64,000 bases of DNA from positions 14,322,001 through 14,386,000 of the forward strand of contig OZ234498.1 of the NCBI GenBank assembly GCA_965153455.1. The letters are read 5' to 3'. The notes beneath the pieces are model-generated. The model was not told where the DNA came from and ran no database searches. It saw nothing but the letters and a program-made list of their open reading frames with translations. Positions 1-12,080 of the stretch are shown in pieces. A program made the translations under genes and the position numbers. The stretch is from Sphagnum compactum. Lineage: Eukaryota > Bryophyta > Sphagnopsida > Sphagnales. The stretch's first letter is position 1; the number at the start of each line of letters is the position of its first letter.

Positions 1-478
1 GAAATAGTATTTTATTCAACCAAATCATGACAATACAAAAACTCTTGAAGAGGAGTTCCGTTTGTAAAACAAAATCTTGCGGAAAGGCAATCCTTCCCCC
101 AACTTCTAAAGAAAAATTTCCAATTCACCATGTACCATGTTCCGACCAGTGTCGGCCTCCGGTTCTGGGTTCCCGGGCTGGGTCCAGATCCAGGTCTAAG
201 AACCGAACCCAACGAGTCTACATGGGTGGGTCTTAGGGCCTTTTTTTTATAGGGTTTGGGTCATAAGGTTAGTTAAGGCTAAGGTCCTAAGTTTAGATAA
301 GATTTAAGATTTTTAGGTTCTAAAGGCTGAGTTCTAGAGCTCTAGGTCCTAGGGTCCTAGACCTAACCATGCTCTAACCATGGGTTCTAGAGCTCTAACC
401 ATGCTCGCGCACACACCCATGTTTGTGTATATGTGTGTACAAAGGCGTATTCACCAACACTAGTTCCAACATATTTTT

Positions 479-511
479 TTCACATGATAATTCGTTTCAT
501 TATCATGTGAA
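479..511. repeat. Perfect short inverted repeat (hairpin)
   Basis: The 13-nt arm TTCACATGATAAT at 479-491 is followed by a 7-nt spacer and its exact reverse complement at 499-511. No gene is nearby. It may be the core of a small fold-back element or chance in AT-rich DNA. Confidence 0.6.
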
Positions 512-1003
512 GTGACTTCAAAATCTTGGGAAAAAAGAAGGGTTTTCATTTTTGTTTTATACATAGACCGCTATTGTAAATAACATGACCTACAAAATTA
601 ATTTTTACATGCAACTAACCATAGGTAAAGTGAATTATTTTCTTAATTTTAAACATCTAATTGGAGCTTTAAATTGCATAACCCACAAAAGGGCCCTTTA
701 TTTTTGTTCAATTTGTGATCTAGCCACATTGTAGTGCCTAGTTTAGATTGGAAATCGACCAATCAATTCATGTTTGGAATAAGGTGCGTATTGTCCAAGT
801 AAGGTGCCTCTTGTTTTTGAAGAGACATTGTTCATACCTATAACGTCCCCTGCATATATGTACACTAGGAAATTTCTCGCAAGTGCTTTATGACAATTGA
901 ATATTCATCTGTGTCGGATTATGAACATGGAACATGGCAAAGTTGGGCCAATATAGGTACTATCAACCAAACATAAAAAAGAAATTTAACATGCTGAATC
1001 TTG

Positions 1004-1005
<2 letters not shown>

Positions 1006-1037
<32 letters not shown>
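1006..1037. repeat. (AT)n microsatellite
   Basis: Uninterrupted AT dinucleotide run of about 32 bases in spacer DNA. Similar runs occur at about 12788-12817, 19619-19644, 20315-20348 and 20720-20740. Confidence 0.9.
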
Positions 1038-1041
<4 letters not shown>

Positions 1042-2394
1042 GTGGCAAAATTCCATTGTTTTGCTGCCTAATTATTTTACAGGAAACCCTTCGAAAAACT
1101 TGTATTTCGGTATAAAATGTGTTTACTAAGCAAAAAAAAGTGTTGGCCATGTTCTGTGAAATTAAACAACATTAAAAAAGAAAAAACACAAATTTATGCA
1201 TATGGGCAATTTTAGTTTATTTTGATTTTAAATTTTGTCAAGTTTCCAAGGTTTTCCAGTATTTCTTCACTTTCTTTCAATAGTGGCATAGCCTTAATAT
1301 TATATCTATATGATTCTATGTTTTTTTTACCCAACTTTTGGTATCTATCACACCTTCTCCCTTTCACATAGGTTAGATCATGGAAACATTGTATGTCAGA
1401 AAGAAAGAAATCAGGTTGTCATTGGCCAATCATCCAACCAAAATCCAGGGCACTCACTTTGAAGAGTTGAAATATGTGGATTTAGTACTCAAATATGTAG
1501 AGAGCAAGTGTTTTTCATTATGCCAACACTTATAGAAATTTTTCCAATGTATCTTGAGAGCATGTCATCAAAGCTAGAATCCATCCTCGGTCTGGCATCA
1601 CAAGAAAATCAAATTCAAATGATTTTTTTTTCAATGCTTTACACATTATAATGCTCTAAGAGTTGGGCATTCTCGCAATAACTTAAGTGCCCCTCTACTT
1701 CTCCTTGGGCTAGTGCTTATTTCAAGAACACCCTCATCCTCAAGCATTACATTACACATTCACCTCCTCTTTCATGATGGCTAAAGTCCACAAGTTGAGG
1801 GACATTCCCAAAATGAGGGGCTGGATTCAGCTATCACCATGTCCTCCACCCCCCTTATTACTTTAGCCCTTATTGTGGCCCTTATTTTGGGAATGCCCCG
1901 CCACCCTAACGCTATTACTCTATGCACACAATCAAAATCTTCAAACTTGAAACAAAGAGTTAACTTTCACACCATTGTCAAACTCAAGGACAAGAAGAAG
2001 GCTGGGTTGGTTTTGAGCTTTTGGTTATGTCGGCAACAATACAGGCAACAGTGCGGGCATGCTCTCCACCTCGGTTTCCCCTTCCCAAAAAAACAATTCA
2101 TTGGGACAGAGCTCTTAAGAAGAAACATTGCAATGTTGGGTGGGTTTGCCCTAAACCCTAACTTTTGAACATACTACTTAGTAAGGGTATCATCATTTTT
2201 TGAAAAATTAATTCATAGCAGTCTGGCACCGATATTGGATACTCTTTTTCAAGTTCATACCAGACTGGTCCTAATATAATGCTCCAAAGCTGAATTTGGC
2301 TGGTATGTGATAGGCATGTACCTACCTGGTGTCCAGACCAACATTGCCTTGGTATTGAACCGATCTTAGACTTTTCCTTAAAGTCATGCTGTCC

Positions 2395-2605
2395 TCACCC
2401 TGTCTTTGGGCCTCTTTTCACCCCCTATCCCCCCTTTGAGTGAGGTCCGCAAAGTAAGGAAGATTTATTAAATCTGGGAATGAAATGCTGAAAATCCGCA
2501 TTTTGTGCGCAAGGTTGGAGGTAATTACAGTAGTTGTACATGTAGAGCAGTGAAAATATATGTAGCAGCAGTGGAAGCGCTCAGGAAAAAGGAAAGACGG
2601 GTCAC
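2395..2605. mobile_element. MITE-like dispersed repeat, copy 1
   Basis: This segment of about 211 bp is similar along its length to 23768-23999. Shared words include TCACCCTGTCTTTGGGCCTC at the left end, GAAATGCTGAAA inside, and AGTGGARGCGCTCAGGA near the right end. The left end TCACCCTGTCTTT is mirrored, imperfectly here, by AAAGACGGGTCAC at the right end. The better-preserved copy 2 has exact 13-bp terminal inverted repeats, which marks this as a non-autonomous DNA transposon. No coding capacity and no clear target-site duplication are visible. Confidence 0.65.
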
Positions 2606-5016
2606 AACTGGATGAAACTTTGTACTCATAACATTGAAAGTAAATCCCAACGCTCAGAACTCACAACATTGAAGAAAAATAACATTGATGAAAATGGCGA
2701 CCATTCACTCATAAACCATCGTGCTACAAGATGTGAATGCTATAGAATGCCATCGCCGAATGGCAAAGTTGTTGAACAAACAAGCTTACTAATGATAGTT
2801 GCATTGCTTCAGGTTTAGGGTTTAGGCCAAAAAGACAAAACCTAAATAGACAGAACTTTCTAGATGAACAAATATACATGGATGAAAAAATAGATGGATG
2901 AACATTGGATGAATAAGACGACCTGGGTGTGTTTCACCTAAACCCATAAGGGTATCGATCGGGTGTAATTCTTTTCAAAGTGATACCCTATCAATAGGGT
3001 ATTAATGGGTATTGAAAAAGTTCATACTGAGCCGGGTAGGTTCCTACTCGGGTATTCCTAAATCTCAGACCCAGTAGGTAGGTTATTTGGTACCCGGATC
3101 CGGAGGGGGGCTGATAACCGGGTCAAAAGAGATAACCGGCCAACACTGGTTGTTACTCTCTCCCTTTGAACAATGTTGAGGTCCTCCCCATCATGTTTTT
3201 GTCCAAAGTCAACAAAACTGAATATGTTGCACAAATATACAAAACACATTCGGAACTCTGATTCATAACCTGCCATCAGAACCCCCAGCTAAAAACCAAA
3301 GGCAAACTGGGGGAAGCCAGACAGACAGACAATATATTATATATGAGTACATTGGTCAGCAAGATTGTTTCAGGTATTTTCAATCAAGAAGTACTCAGGA
3401 AGAAAAGGACACTTTGAGGAAAAGGATTGGGATGAGTGGTGGGGGGAGTCAGGTAGAACTCAAGTGTGGTGGGTAATCAAAGACAACCTGAGTTAAAGGG
3501 GGGTGAAGGAGGAAGGAAGACATGCAATTTGGTTTGCAAGTAAGTGCAGGTTGTGTGCCAGTAAAATGATTTTTCTCTCTTTTGCACTTGTCCCCATTTG
3601 TGTATTGGTTGTTGTAAGTTGTAAGTTAGAACCCTCCATTTGACCCTCAAAGACAAATTGGTTTTTTTTTTTGTTTTTTTCCTTTTTCTTCCTGATGACA
3701 TGCGAGCAGAAAATGGGCGATTGAAATCTTTTCATCCTGCCCCCTGTAAAGACCGAATATTATTTCGATTGCCCATTTGCAGCTGGTGAGAATTTTTTTG
3801 GTTTGTGAAGCAAAATTTTGGGTGTAGTCCAAACATGCACTGAACAGGGCAATGTAGCAAACTGTGTCTAATGACACAGGATTTCTGACCATTCCTAAGA
3901 TATTGTGGCCAGGTTTTCACTTGAATGGGCAGAGTAGACCAAATATAATCTTCTGCCCAAAGATTTAGGTTCCATGGTCAGCCTTGAAAAAAAATAATCT
4001 GGAATTTTCACAGCTTTTAGTTTCTCAGTCCATTCTGCCAAAATAAAATCAAGGATCCTAAAAGTGCAGTTGTCTCACTTGCATGCAATTGGCAAAGAAG
4101 AAAAACAGTAGAGTGACCCACCAGGCAAAACTAAAAATGTGGGGAACACCTGCCCAGTTTCTTCAGAGATATCTGATTAAAAAAAAACCCCAACATGCCT
4201 TCTTCAGCTGCACACAAAAAGCAATCTACTCTTTCACACTAGAGTAAACAAGGAGTGTGTCACACTATGGCCTTGCCATTTACATTAAAAAGTATATTAA
4301 GGCAAAAGAAGAATAATGGAAACTCAAATATTTCACCATGCAAAAATTATAATCTTCAAAAAAATCCTCTAAAAGAAACCAAAATCCTTCAAGATATAAT
4401 TATAACTCTACAGTAACTAATCTCAAGTTTCGACACAAGCCGAATATCATCTTTCAAAAATCCTCATATAAAAAGAGACCTATTATGACCTAGGGACCAA
4501 AATCCCTTAAGCTACTATACTCTATAATGAATCTAAACACAATATCTTTGCCTTGGTAGGCAAGGCCAACAAACAATTAATTTGATACCAGGAGGACAAA
4601 CAATGCATGTTACGTTCTTTGGTAACACGGGGTTTAGGGTTTAGGATTTACATTGAGGCAAAATTATTTACCTAGTTGTATTCTCAGCTCTTGTGAGAAA
4701 GAGGGGCATGGACCTGGACTCTTATGGGAGTTAAGTTGATCTTCAGGGTTGGGTTAATAACCATGTGATGGGGCTCATGATGCACATAGCTTGCCACTCT
4801 TCTTCACATAAGGTAATTTTGAGTTTACCCTAAGTTTGAAGCAAGTTTTGTGAGTGACTCTCCCACTAAGGTTATTTCATGTTCACAAGTTTGGAACAAA
4901 CTTACCACTCTTCCTATAAGACCAATGGAAATGCTGAAATGGGATCATTATTTTTAATGTTCAAAAGAATAGTGTTATTATGTGTAGGATTCAAACCTCT
5001 TTGAGAGCTTAATTAA
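2606..5016. other. Intergenic spacer with hAT-like terminus and telomere-like words
   Basis: No gene is supported. Two short telomere-like words (GGTTTAGGGTTTAGG) occur at about 2814-2828 and 4627-4643. The GGGTA/TACCC-rich segment at about 2925-3148 ends in GATAACCGGCCAACACTG (3131-3148), which resembles a hAT-family terminal repeat. Pyrimidine and purine runs explain the overlapping minus-strand open frames at about 3480-3900. Confidence 0.5.
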
Positions 5017-5226
5017 ATACCATAGTACCTTGGCCATTTCAACACATGTCCATCGAATAATTAATTAATTAAATTTGAAATTTTCATTTCAACAAATGGA
5101 ATATTCCTAAATATTCACTATTATCCTTCAAAAATATTTTTTAATTTGGAAGAAATAATTTTTGAAAATTTCAACAATTCTTAAAAGAATATAATTAGTG
5201 TTGAATTGGCCAAGGTACTAGGGTAT
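5017..5226. mobile_element. AT-rich MITE candidate with 29-nt terminal inverted repeats
   Basis: The 29 nt at 5017-5045 (core TAGTACCTTGGCCATTTCAA) match the reverse complement of 5198-5226 at 27 of 29 positions. The roughly 150-bp interior is strongly AT-rich with no open frame. Size, terminal repeats and lack of coding fit a non-autonomous DNA transposon. I could not identify a target-site duplication, so the superfamily is unassigned. Confidence 0.6.
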
Positions 5227-7005
5227 ATTATTCACCAACTTGTCCACCCTTTCCACATGAGGGAGGAAAAAAGAAAAAAACTAAAAAAATTTAAAATCAA
5301 AGAACTGTTCAACACCGGTCGCAAGTCATGACTCATTTCTTGTGTGAACATTCAAACAAGGGCCCTGGTTGCTGGAAATAGTCTGGGCACTTCTTCGGCA
5401 CCTCGACTCTGTATTCCTCCCCGTAACACATGCCCTCTTGCCGATTACGCAGTCCATAATACTTGACCTTTACCTGCCAGTTCTGCCCAGTACTGGTTGT
5501 GGCTCATAATCCCCTTTCTTCGGGGGGTGGTCTCGGAGTTTGCAATAAATTTTCAGGGTGGAATATAAAGTCCATTTGTCAGAAAGTACTTTCTGACTAC
5601 CCTAGTGAAGCAGTGTATGTAGCTGTAAGTACTAAGTACTACTATTTGTTGAGCTGTAATTTGGGAAATTTGGTAGCTTATCTGGAGAAGAAATTCAGTG
5701 GCTTTTTAGTTTTTAATTAATTAATTAATTAATTTTTCCAACTTTTGTGATGTAGCCCAAGTGGATGTCAAATCCATAAGATGATGATATATAGCCAAAT
5801 TTGGCTAGAAACAAAAATTAAATAAATTACAGGGAAGCAAAAATTAATTGAGTGTCCTTCTATATTGTTGGTTACTCTATTGGAAACAAGATGCAGAATC
5901 TGGAAATTTTGGAAGAAAAAAAAAATCAAATTCAACTTTTTTTCTTCAAGACCTGGAGACTGGAAACCCCAAAAACACTCATTTTCTGCATTTCTGAAAG
6001 AAAAGTCACCACCCCAAAATAAACAAAAACACTCATGAAACTGGAGATTTGAGAACAATTGAATGTCCAATTCTATGCAACATGTGATGCACGGCAAAGC
6101 CCATTCATATACCTTCTTTTGCATCTGTGTCCTCTCCATCCAAACTCTGCTATTTTGCAACACAAAATCCAAGGGGAGAAGAAGATCTATGGCAAATTGT
6201 TGGACTCACTAACCCTCCCCCACCCCACACAAGAACAAACCCAAGATTTGTAACGGATTGGATTACTTATGACTCCAATAGATTGTGCATAAGACACTCA
6301 ACAACACACCCTCAAAAAATGCCAAGAATATCTGTTTTTTTTGGGGGGGGGGGGATTTTGTTTATGTACTACATCTCTTCTAGGTGTTGGTGCCACACTC
6401 TCCTCCCCCAAAATGACGATTACCAAGCACACCATTGGCTAGTTGGATGGATTGGATGCCCCATAGACAGCTAAGAGAGAGAGAGAGAGAGAGAGAAAAA
6501 AAAAAAGAGTTGTCAGCCCAAATGCCAGAATCTGAGAAAACTGGCCCTGTCTCCTGACCAAAGAGAAAAAAAAAAAAAAAACTTTGATACGGGATAGACT
6601 GGCCAGGACTGGCAACCTCTATATATCCGGACAATGACACCACCACCAGCATGACTCCACCACCCGCATGTAGCCCCCCTCCACCTCCTCCTGACATAAA
6701 TTTCTCTTGCACTAATACCACCCCCCCCCCCCCTCCATGAACGTGGGTACCTATTTCGTACCTATGTCAGAATTTTATTTTCGTATTTGGAAGTAGAGAG
6801 TTGGAGTTGGCTATGGTGTTGTTGATCCAAAAGCGGACTTTGTTTATGAAGTGGCTCATTGTGTAATCCAAGTAATTAAAAAGTAGAATAAAGGATCAAT
6901 GGCCGGAGCCATCACACGGGAGATAAAAGGGGAAGGCCAAAGAAAGGCCAAAATAAAAACAACTCGTAGGAACCAAAAAAAAAAGGAGAGAGCTAGTCCC
7001 TCTCG
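5227..7005. other. Intergenic spacer with homopolymer and GA runs
   Basis: No supportable gene. Notable are a GA dinucleotide run (about 6475-6496), a poly-G tract of about 11 (6342-6352) and a poly-C tract of about 14 (6721-6735). A plus-strand frame at 5463-5720 and minus-strand frames at 5768-6172 and 6380-6721 have no recognisable motifs. The last two run through homopolymers and GA repeats and look accidental. Confidence 0.5.
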
Positions 7006-7500
7006 TGGTAGGAAGCTATTTCACCCATGGCCCCTTTAATGTCACCTGCATGCAAATCGTGGATGATTCAATAATGGTGACCCCTTCTGCATGTTGCCCA
7101 TGCTGGTTGTAAAAAGAAAAATGAGTGCCATAAAACAACCTGGTAAAGGGGACAATGCTCGCCAAAGGCCCCTCGATATCACATAATTTTTTTTAAATGG
7201 TAACTTAAGAAACACTATTAAAAACGTTTTCAATGTCAACTTGCATCACGACCCAATCAAGGTGTAGGTCGAGGAGGGTTCGGAGGCCAAAAGGGATGGC
7301 CTCATAGCGTCTAAAGGTCAAAACTCCAAACTGGTGGGGGGATAGGTGCTCCTGAAACAACCTTCGAAGTTGTAAGACAGTGGAGTGACTAATAAGTCAA
7401 AGAAACACCTCGCGCATAATAGTAGGACGAAGATCGCCAGTGTCCTTTGCCTTTACCATTGCCAACAATTTGTTAACCCCCAACACTAGGGCCACCGACC
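7006..7500 (-). pseudogene. Decayed non-LTR retrotransposon reverse transcriptase fragment
   Basis: Conceptual translation of the minus strand, allowing stops and frame changes, gives consecutive reverse-transcriptase-like segments. From upstream to downstream they are a block containing HLSPHQFGV, then LLDLHLDWVVMQVDIENVFN (corresponding to the palm segment around the first catalytic Asp, DxxNAFN), then PFTRLFYGTHFSFYNQHGQH, then EGVTIIESS before the place where a QGDPLGP-type block is expected. The order and spacing match plant LINE-type reverse transcriptases of the DWVVLQVDxxNAFN class. At least one stop follows the NVFNSVS segment and another frame change occurs near 7040, so this is a dead copy. 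The downstream YADD-type catalytic block was not found. Sequence at 7500-8480 may be the 5' part of the same insertion, but I read no motif there. Confidence 0.7.
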
Positions 7501-8497
7501 TAAGGATATCCACAAGCAACAACAGTAACAATTTGGAATAATCTCAAAAACCTTGGGGATGGGTCCTTTGGTATGAAGCATCTCAAGAGATGTTCATATA
7601 CCATCCCAGAAAGCCCACTCGAAGATATATGGGGAGTAGTGGTTAAGGTTTGGGCAAACAAAGTCCTATCTAAGACAAAAAAGTGTTCAAGCTAATAGTA
7701 AAAAATAGGTGGAGGGACAAGGTTTGAACGAGGGGGTGTAGCTAGCGCAGGGTAGCAATGGTGTCCTTCGAGGGAATAGTTGGTGACATGGGCTAGAGGG
7801 CTCTAGTTGCACAATTGTATTCACCGGCTCTCCCTAAAATTAGACATCAACGAAGACAAATGGTCAAAAAATCTTCCCATGATTAGAAAGAACGAGGCAT
7901 ATAAAAGGCATGTGAAGACTCTTTTTAAATGAAAGACTAGTCACTCACCAAAAACCTTTTGAGGTGAGCAAAAACCCTTCGTTGACTTAAACGACCACCT
8001 CGAATATAATGCAAACACCAACAGGGCAACAGGAGGAATAGGTACCATATGCTAACTTGTCTGTTGGGTTTTGGGCAATTCAGTCAAGGGGTAAGTGAAA
8101 AGCTTGCTTGGCCTTGTCCTAAATGATTCGAAGGATCCTATGAAACAAACGAGAACATACAAAATGAAACTCAAACAACCTCAAAATGGAACTAGATTGA
8201 GTTCGGAACGACCCCAAAAGCAAGAGGAATAAAACTAAGGAGAAGCACAAGAAAGGAGAATAAGACAAAGAAAAAACAATTTGACTACCCTAGAGAAAGG
8301 GGCTAGCAAGAAAACGAGCACTCTTGACATGCCTCGAGAGGCTGCCTAAAGTGTAAAAACCAAAACAATGAGAATAAGGGATATCTCCAATTGACGGGGT
8401 CACAAAGAGGGCGCCTTCTGAAATAAAAACTAAAATTGTGTAATTGCTCCCCCACACTCGCTCACACACATGCAAAGCAAGTTGAAAGTTGAAACTA
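7501..8497. other. Probable flank of the decayed LINE
   Basis: Purine-rich on the plus strand and denser in G+C than the surrounding spacer, continuous in texture with the reverse-transcriptase remnant at 7006-7500. It could be the 5' part of that element read on the minus strand. I found no motif that proves it. Confidence 0.3.
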
Positions 8498-8613
8498 GTG
8501 TTGGGTGGGCATCAGGTTGGAACCCTGATATATATAGATTAATACTAGTCCTGGTATCAAAGAACTAACCAGAAGGGTACAACCTGAGGCAAATACCAAC
8601 CTCATTCCACCAT

Positions 8614-8895
8614 TTGCATGTGAAACTTGAGCACTGCTTATTGCCTTTAACTTGGTGGAAGTCCCATGAATTGCAATTTCCCAACATATCTTTTGTTGCA
8701 AGGCAAATTTTCGGGATTCCCAGGTCTCAGATTGAAACCAAAAGAATATTCAATATTGCTAGAGTTTTGACAAGTTTATGTCAATGTAAACTGAAAGTGG
8801 CAAATCTAGATAAACTTATCATTATCATGAAGAATTGGTCTTCTAATGCAAGGGCAGATGCATGCGCGAAGGGAAATCCTTGGATGATTTCTTAG
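8614..8895 (+). pseudogene. hAT transposase C-terminal dimerisation-domain fragment
   Basis: The open frame carries the hallmark order of the hAT family dimerisation region. LTWWKSHELQFPNISFVARQ corresponds to the usual WW...FP.L..LAR block. FGIPRSQIETKRIFNIA corresponds to the usual IPATSVPSERVFSAAG block. LKVANLDKLIIIMKNW corresponds to the L.P..V..L..L..NW block. The conserved SER is changed to TKR and no catalytic N-terminal part is visible. A DDFLADEA-like acidic tail follows in another frame (about 8870-8930), which implies a frameshift. It is most likely a fragment of a decayed hAT element whose termini may lie near 8498 and 10403. Confidence 0.75.
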
Positions 8896-10560
8896 CGGAT
8901 GAAGCCATATCATTGATGATAATGACATCATTCTAGATGCAACTGGCTATTACAATGGTGACAAGTTGGAGCGAGGAATAAGAACATTTTGCTCTAGTTT
9001 ATGAAAGGAGGCAGTTTTACCATGAGTAGGATTCCAGCAATGTTTTTGTTTTTTTCAATTGTAAGGATTTAATTTTGTTGGACCAAACTTTTTTTGATAT
9101 AAGCTGCCCTGCATTTTGTTTTGAAACTTGACATGTTGCTAGTTCTGTGCTCAAATTGTTGGAGCTTTTTGGTTTTAAAATTCTTGGAACATCTTGATTC
9201 TAAAATTATAATCCAGCATCTTGATTTTAAAATTTATATTATAAAGTTGTCTTAGATGTATCTTGGGGTTTATTAAATCCAACCTCACAATCTAGACTTT
9301 TTGTTGAGTGTAGGTGATTCATCAAATTCATGCATTGTTGCCTACAAAACTATAGAAGTTGGGAGCAACCAGTTTACGCACTGATTTTTTTCATATCATT
9401 TACCTTTTTGATTTCCAGTTCTTTGTTGTGAATCTTAGCATTATTGAATATGCTGCAAGTTTGTGTTTTTTGTGTAGGGAACACTTTGAATGGACAAACT
9501 TGGAACTTAGGATTTATTGGAGTTACTATGTAAAGTGTTGATCTTCAATAAAAGCCTATACCTGTAATAGATTGGGGTCATAATCATAAAAGCCCTAATC
9601 TAATTAATCCTCATATTCAGCATAAATCTAAAGTAAGAATCTTGAACCAATCCTAAAATCCTAGTTGATTATATATGGATTTTGCTTGAACTCAAGCTAT
9701 GTAGCCATTATAGAGAATATGGAACCTGTGAAAAGTTTAGAAGAAGCCCCCTCCATCCCATAATTGTACAACAAAAAATGTGGACATAAATAACAAACAT
9801 TGTGCGGGTCATTGATAGGAGGTATGACAAGATTGGGAAAATTGACAAATGTGGCAATAGTGAGGAATTTGTACATGGCAAACTATCAAGGTGATATCCT
9901 AGCTTAAAGGAAGCTCACAATTTGGGGTAAACAATATGATAATTTGATCCATCATGTTAATCTAAATCTGTGGAGTAGTAATAAAGGAGGGAAATAAGAA
10001 AGTTTGTTTGTTGCTTTGACTCAGTATGCCATAGTTTGTCTTGAATCTTCACATTTTTCTTTATATGTAAATCATCCTAGTTCATTTTGCACATCAAATG
10101 AAACGAATAAAAATGATGTAAAATTTTCAACTTAATAACCTACCTAGAACCTTCCAATATTGGTCGGTTCTCAAACCGGTTATTGCAAGAATTGGCCCTT
10201 ATAGATACCAGGTGGTTCTTGCTCCCACAAAATTAAGTAATACTGATAACCGGATTGATTAACTTGGCCACAATATTGATACCTAATAGGTCTTAGAAAT
10301 TTGGAACTTTTTTTTCAATACCCTATGTGTAAGTCAGAAATTAAAATTTATAAATAACGAGCGTGCCAGATATTTTAAAAAATCAATAACCGGCTAACAC
10401 CAGTAACAACTAGTGTTGTGCAAGTAGCTAGATCCAAGTGTTAAAAATAGCAGTTCTTGATTTGGGTATCAAGAACATGACTTGGATCCAATTTTTAATA
10501 GGACCTTTACCCATGAATTGCCATTGTGGTAGAACCTAGATAAAATTCGGAACTTTTTAC
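8896..10560. other. AT-rich spacer, possibly hAT element tail
   Basis: No gene is supported. The 60-residue frame at 9359-9541 has no domain. The 3' portion contains ACCGGTT/AACCGG-type words (about 10170-10260), and ATAACCGGCTAACACCAG at 10386-10403 resembles the terminal word at 3131-3148. Confidence 0.4.
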
Positions 10561-10599
10561 CCATCTACTGTGGGTGGAGGAAACCCCTACGACCTCGTT

Positions 10600-12080
10600 G
10601 GGTTTCAATGTTTTAGATGGATTTAAGGTTTTTCCTATCGTTTTCTTCTTGAGAGCTTTGCTCCTTTTGCATTTTGAGTTTGTGCTTTGTGCTAACTTTT
10701 TGCATTCATGTTTTCCTTTAAAAAGCTTGTGCATTGTTTTTGTGTTTTTTGTTTCATTCTCTTTGTAACCTAGTTACATTTTTGTTTTGTGACAGTGTAG
10801 TAGCTTTTTGCATTGCATTTTCGTTTCCTTTTGAAAGTTTCACTTGTTTGTGTTTTGTGTCAACATAGCTGCATTGTGTGCATTTTCAATTTGCATAATA
10901 TGCATCACATTTCATATTTTAGTTGTGTATGTTCTAGTGGTCTATTTTCAATTTCTAGTGGTTTGTTGCTTGTTTTGTGTTGTGTGCATTTTTCTCTCAA
11001 TTTATGGTGGTTTATTGCATCATGGTGAAATTCTAATGGTTTATTCTTGATTTTTCGTGGTTTGTTGTGACATTTTTGTTTTGGGTTGTGTATATTTTAT
11101 TTTTATTTTTATTGGTTTAATAGTTTTGATGGTTTGTTCTCCTTTGGGCAAAAGTTTTAGTTCAATGTTTTTGGTGGTTTGCTCTTAACTTTTGTTGGTA
11201 TGTTTTCTTTTGAACAAAAGCTCTAGTTCAACATTTCTGGTGGTATGTTCCCCTCTCATTAAAAATTCTAATTCAACATTTGTGTAGTTCAACATGTGTG
11301 TGTGTGTGTGTGTTGTTCAAATTTCATAAATGTGTGTGTTTGTTTCCTTTTTAGTGGCTCTAGGTTAATTTCAGTCACGGTAGCTCTAACGTGGGTGTGT
11401 TCAACTTCTCCTAATTTAAAAGGTTAGAACTTTGGAGAATGTGTGTATCATTTATGGTGGCTTTGGTGTGTATGTTCAATTCCTTCTAGTTCAGAAGGTC
11501 TAACAATTCTTTGTGGCCTTAACAAAAGTTGTTCATATTTATGTGATGGAGAACATGAATGCATAATATATATGACGTAAAATAAATGTTTAGTCAAAAC
11601 ATATTTATATCTAACATGCAATGTTAAACTAAGTATTCAAAATTCAAAGTTATAAATTGTAAAACAACAGAAAAATGACACATGTCATGTGCAGTCCTTG
11701 GAAAAGGACTTTCACCTTAGTGCCCTTGGCTCCTTTTACCGTGTTTTCACTCGGTTGGGAATTGCAAAGTCACTTTTCTTATGTTATTTTTTTGCCATGT
11801 GTTTTTTATTGAGGTTAATTACATTATGTTGTCCATGTGCAAGTCATTTGATGGCATGGTTTTGTTGTTTCTAACTTTGTAATGTGTAGGTCATTGGATG
11901 GGACTTATGTTTATGTCCTTGTTGCTTGTCATGTGCACATTTGTGGTGAATGTGAATTCTTTTTTGGCCATTGTTATTATGTTTTGTTGGAGTTTTTAGA
12001 TTTGGCCTTTCTTGGTTGGTTGGTTGATTTTGTTTTTCCTAATGTTTATTGTTTATTCATGGGCCATTGCACCTAAAAGC
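10600..12080. repeat. T/G-rich strand-skewed tract with degenerate GGTGGTTTGTT words
   Basis: For about 1.5 kb the plus strand is dominated by T and G. It has recurring words such as GGTGGTTTGTT, TAGTTCAA and TTTTGTGTTGTG at irregular 40-70-bp intervals, plus a TG dinucleotide run at about 11295-11312. Open frames within it (10574-10768, 10813-11050, 11689-11874, 11882-12076) encode hydrophobic Phe/Leu/Val/Cys-rich peptides of the kind that T/G skew alone produces. I do not call them genes. Confidence 0.55.

Larger units (their letters stand above)
1..2394. other. Repeat-rich intergenic spacer
   Basis: I see no supportable gene here. The stretch holds a C/G-richer start (about 150-240), short direct repeats of a TCTAGAGCTCTA-type word (about 330-405), a perfect 13-bp inverted repeat at 479-511, an AT dinucleotide run at about 1006-1037, and an imperfect inverted repeat at about 1802-1898. 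In that repeat a GGGACATTCCCAAAAT-type arm faces its reverse complement. The 109-residue open frame at 1839-2168 has no recognisable domain and lies partly in the inverted repeat, so I do not call it a gene. Confidence 0.6.

Noticed and set aside
1839-2168. 109-residue open frame with hydrophobic N-terminus
   Set aside because: It overlaps an imperfect inverted repeat, has no domain and no flanking gene features.
6380-6721. 113-residue minus-strand open frame rich in Gly, Ser and Phe
   Set aside because: It runs through poly-A, GA-repeat and poly-C tracts; low complexity explains it.
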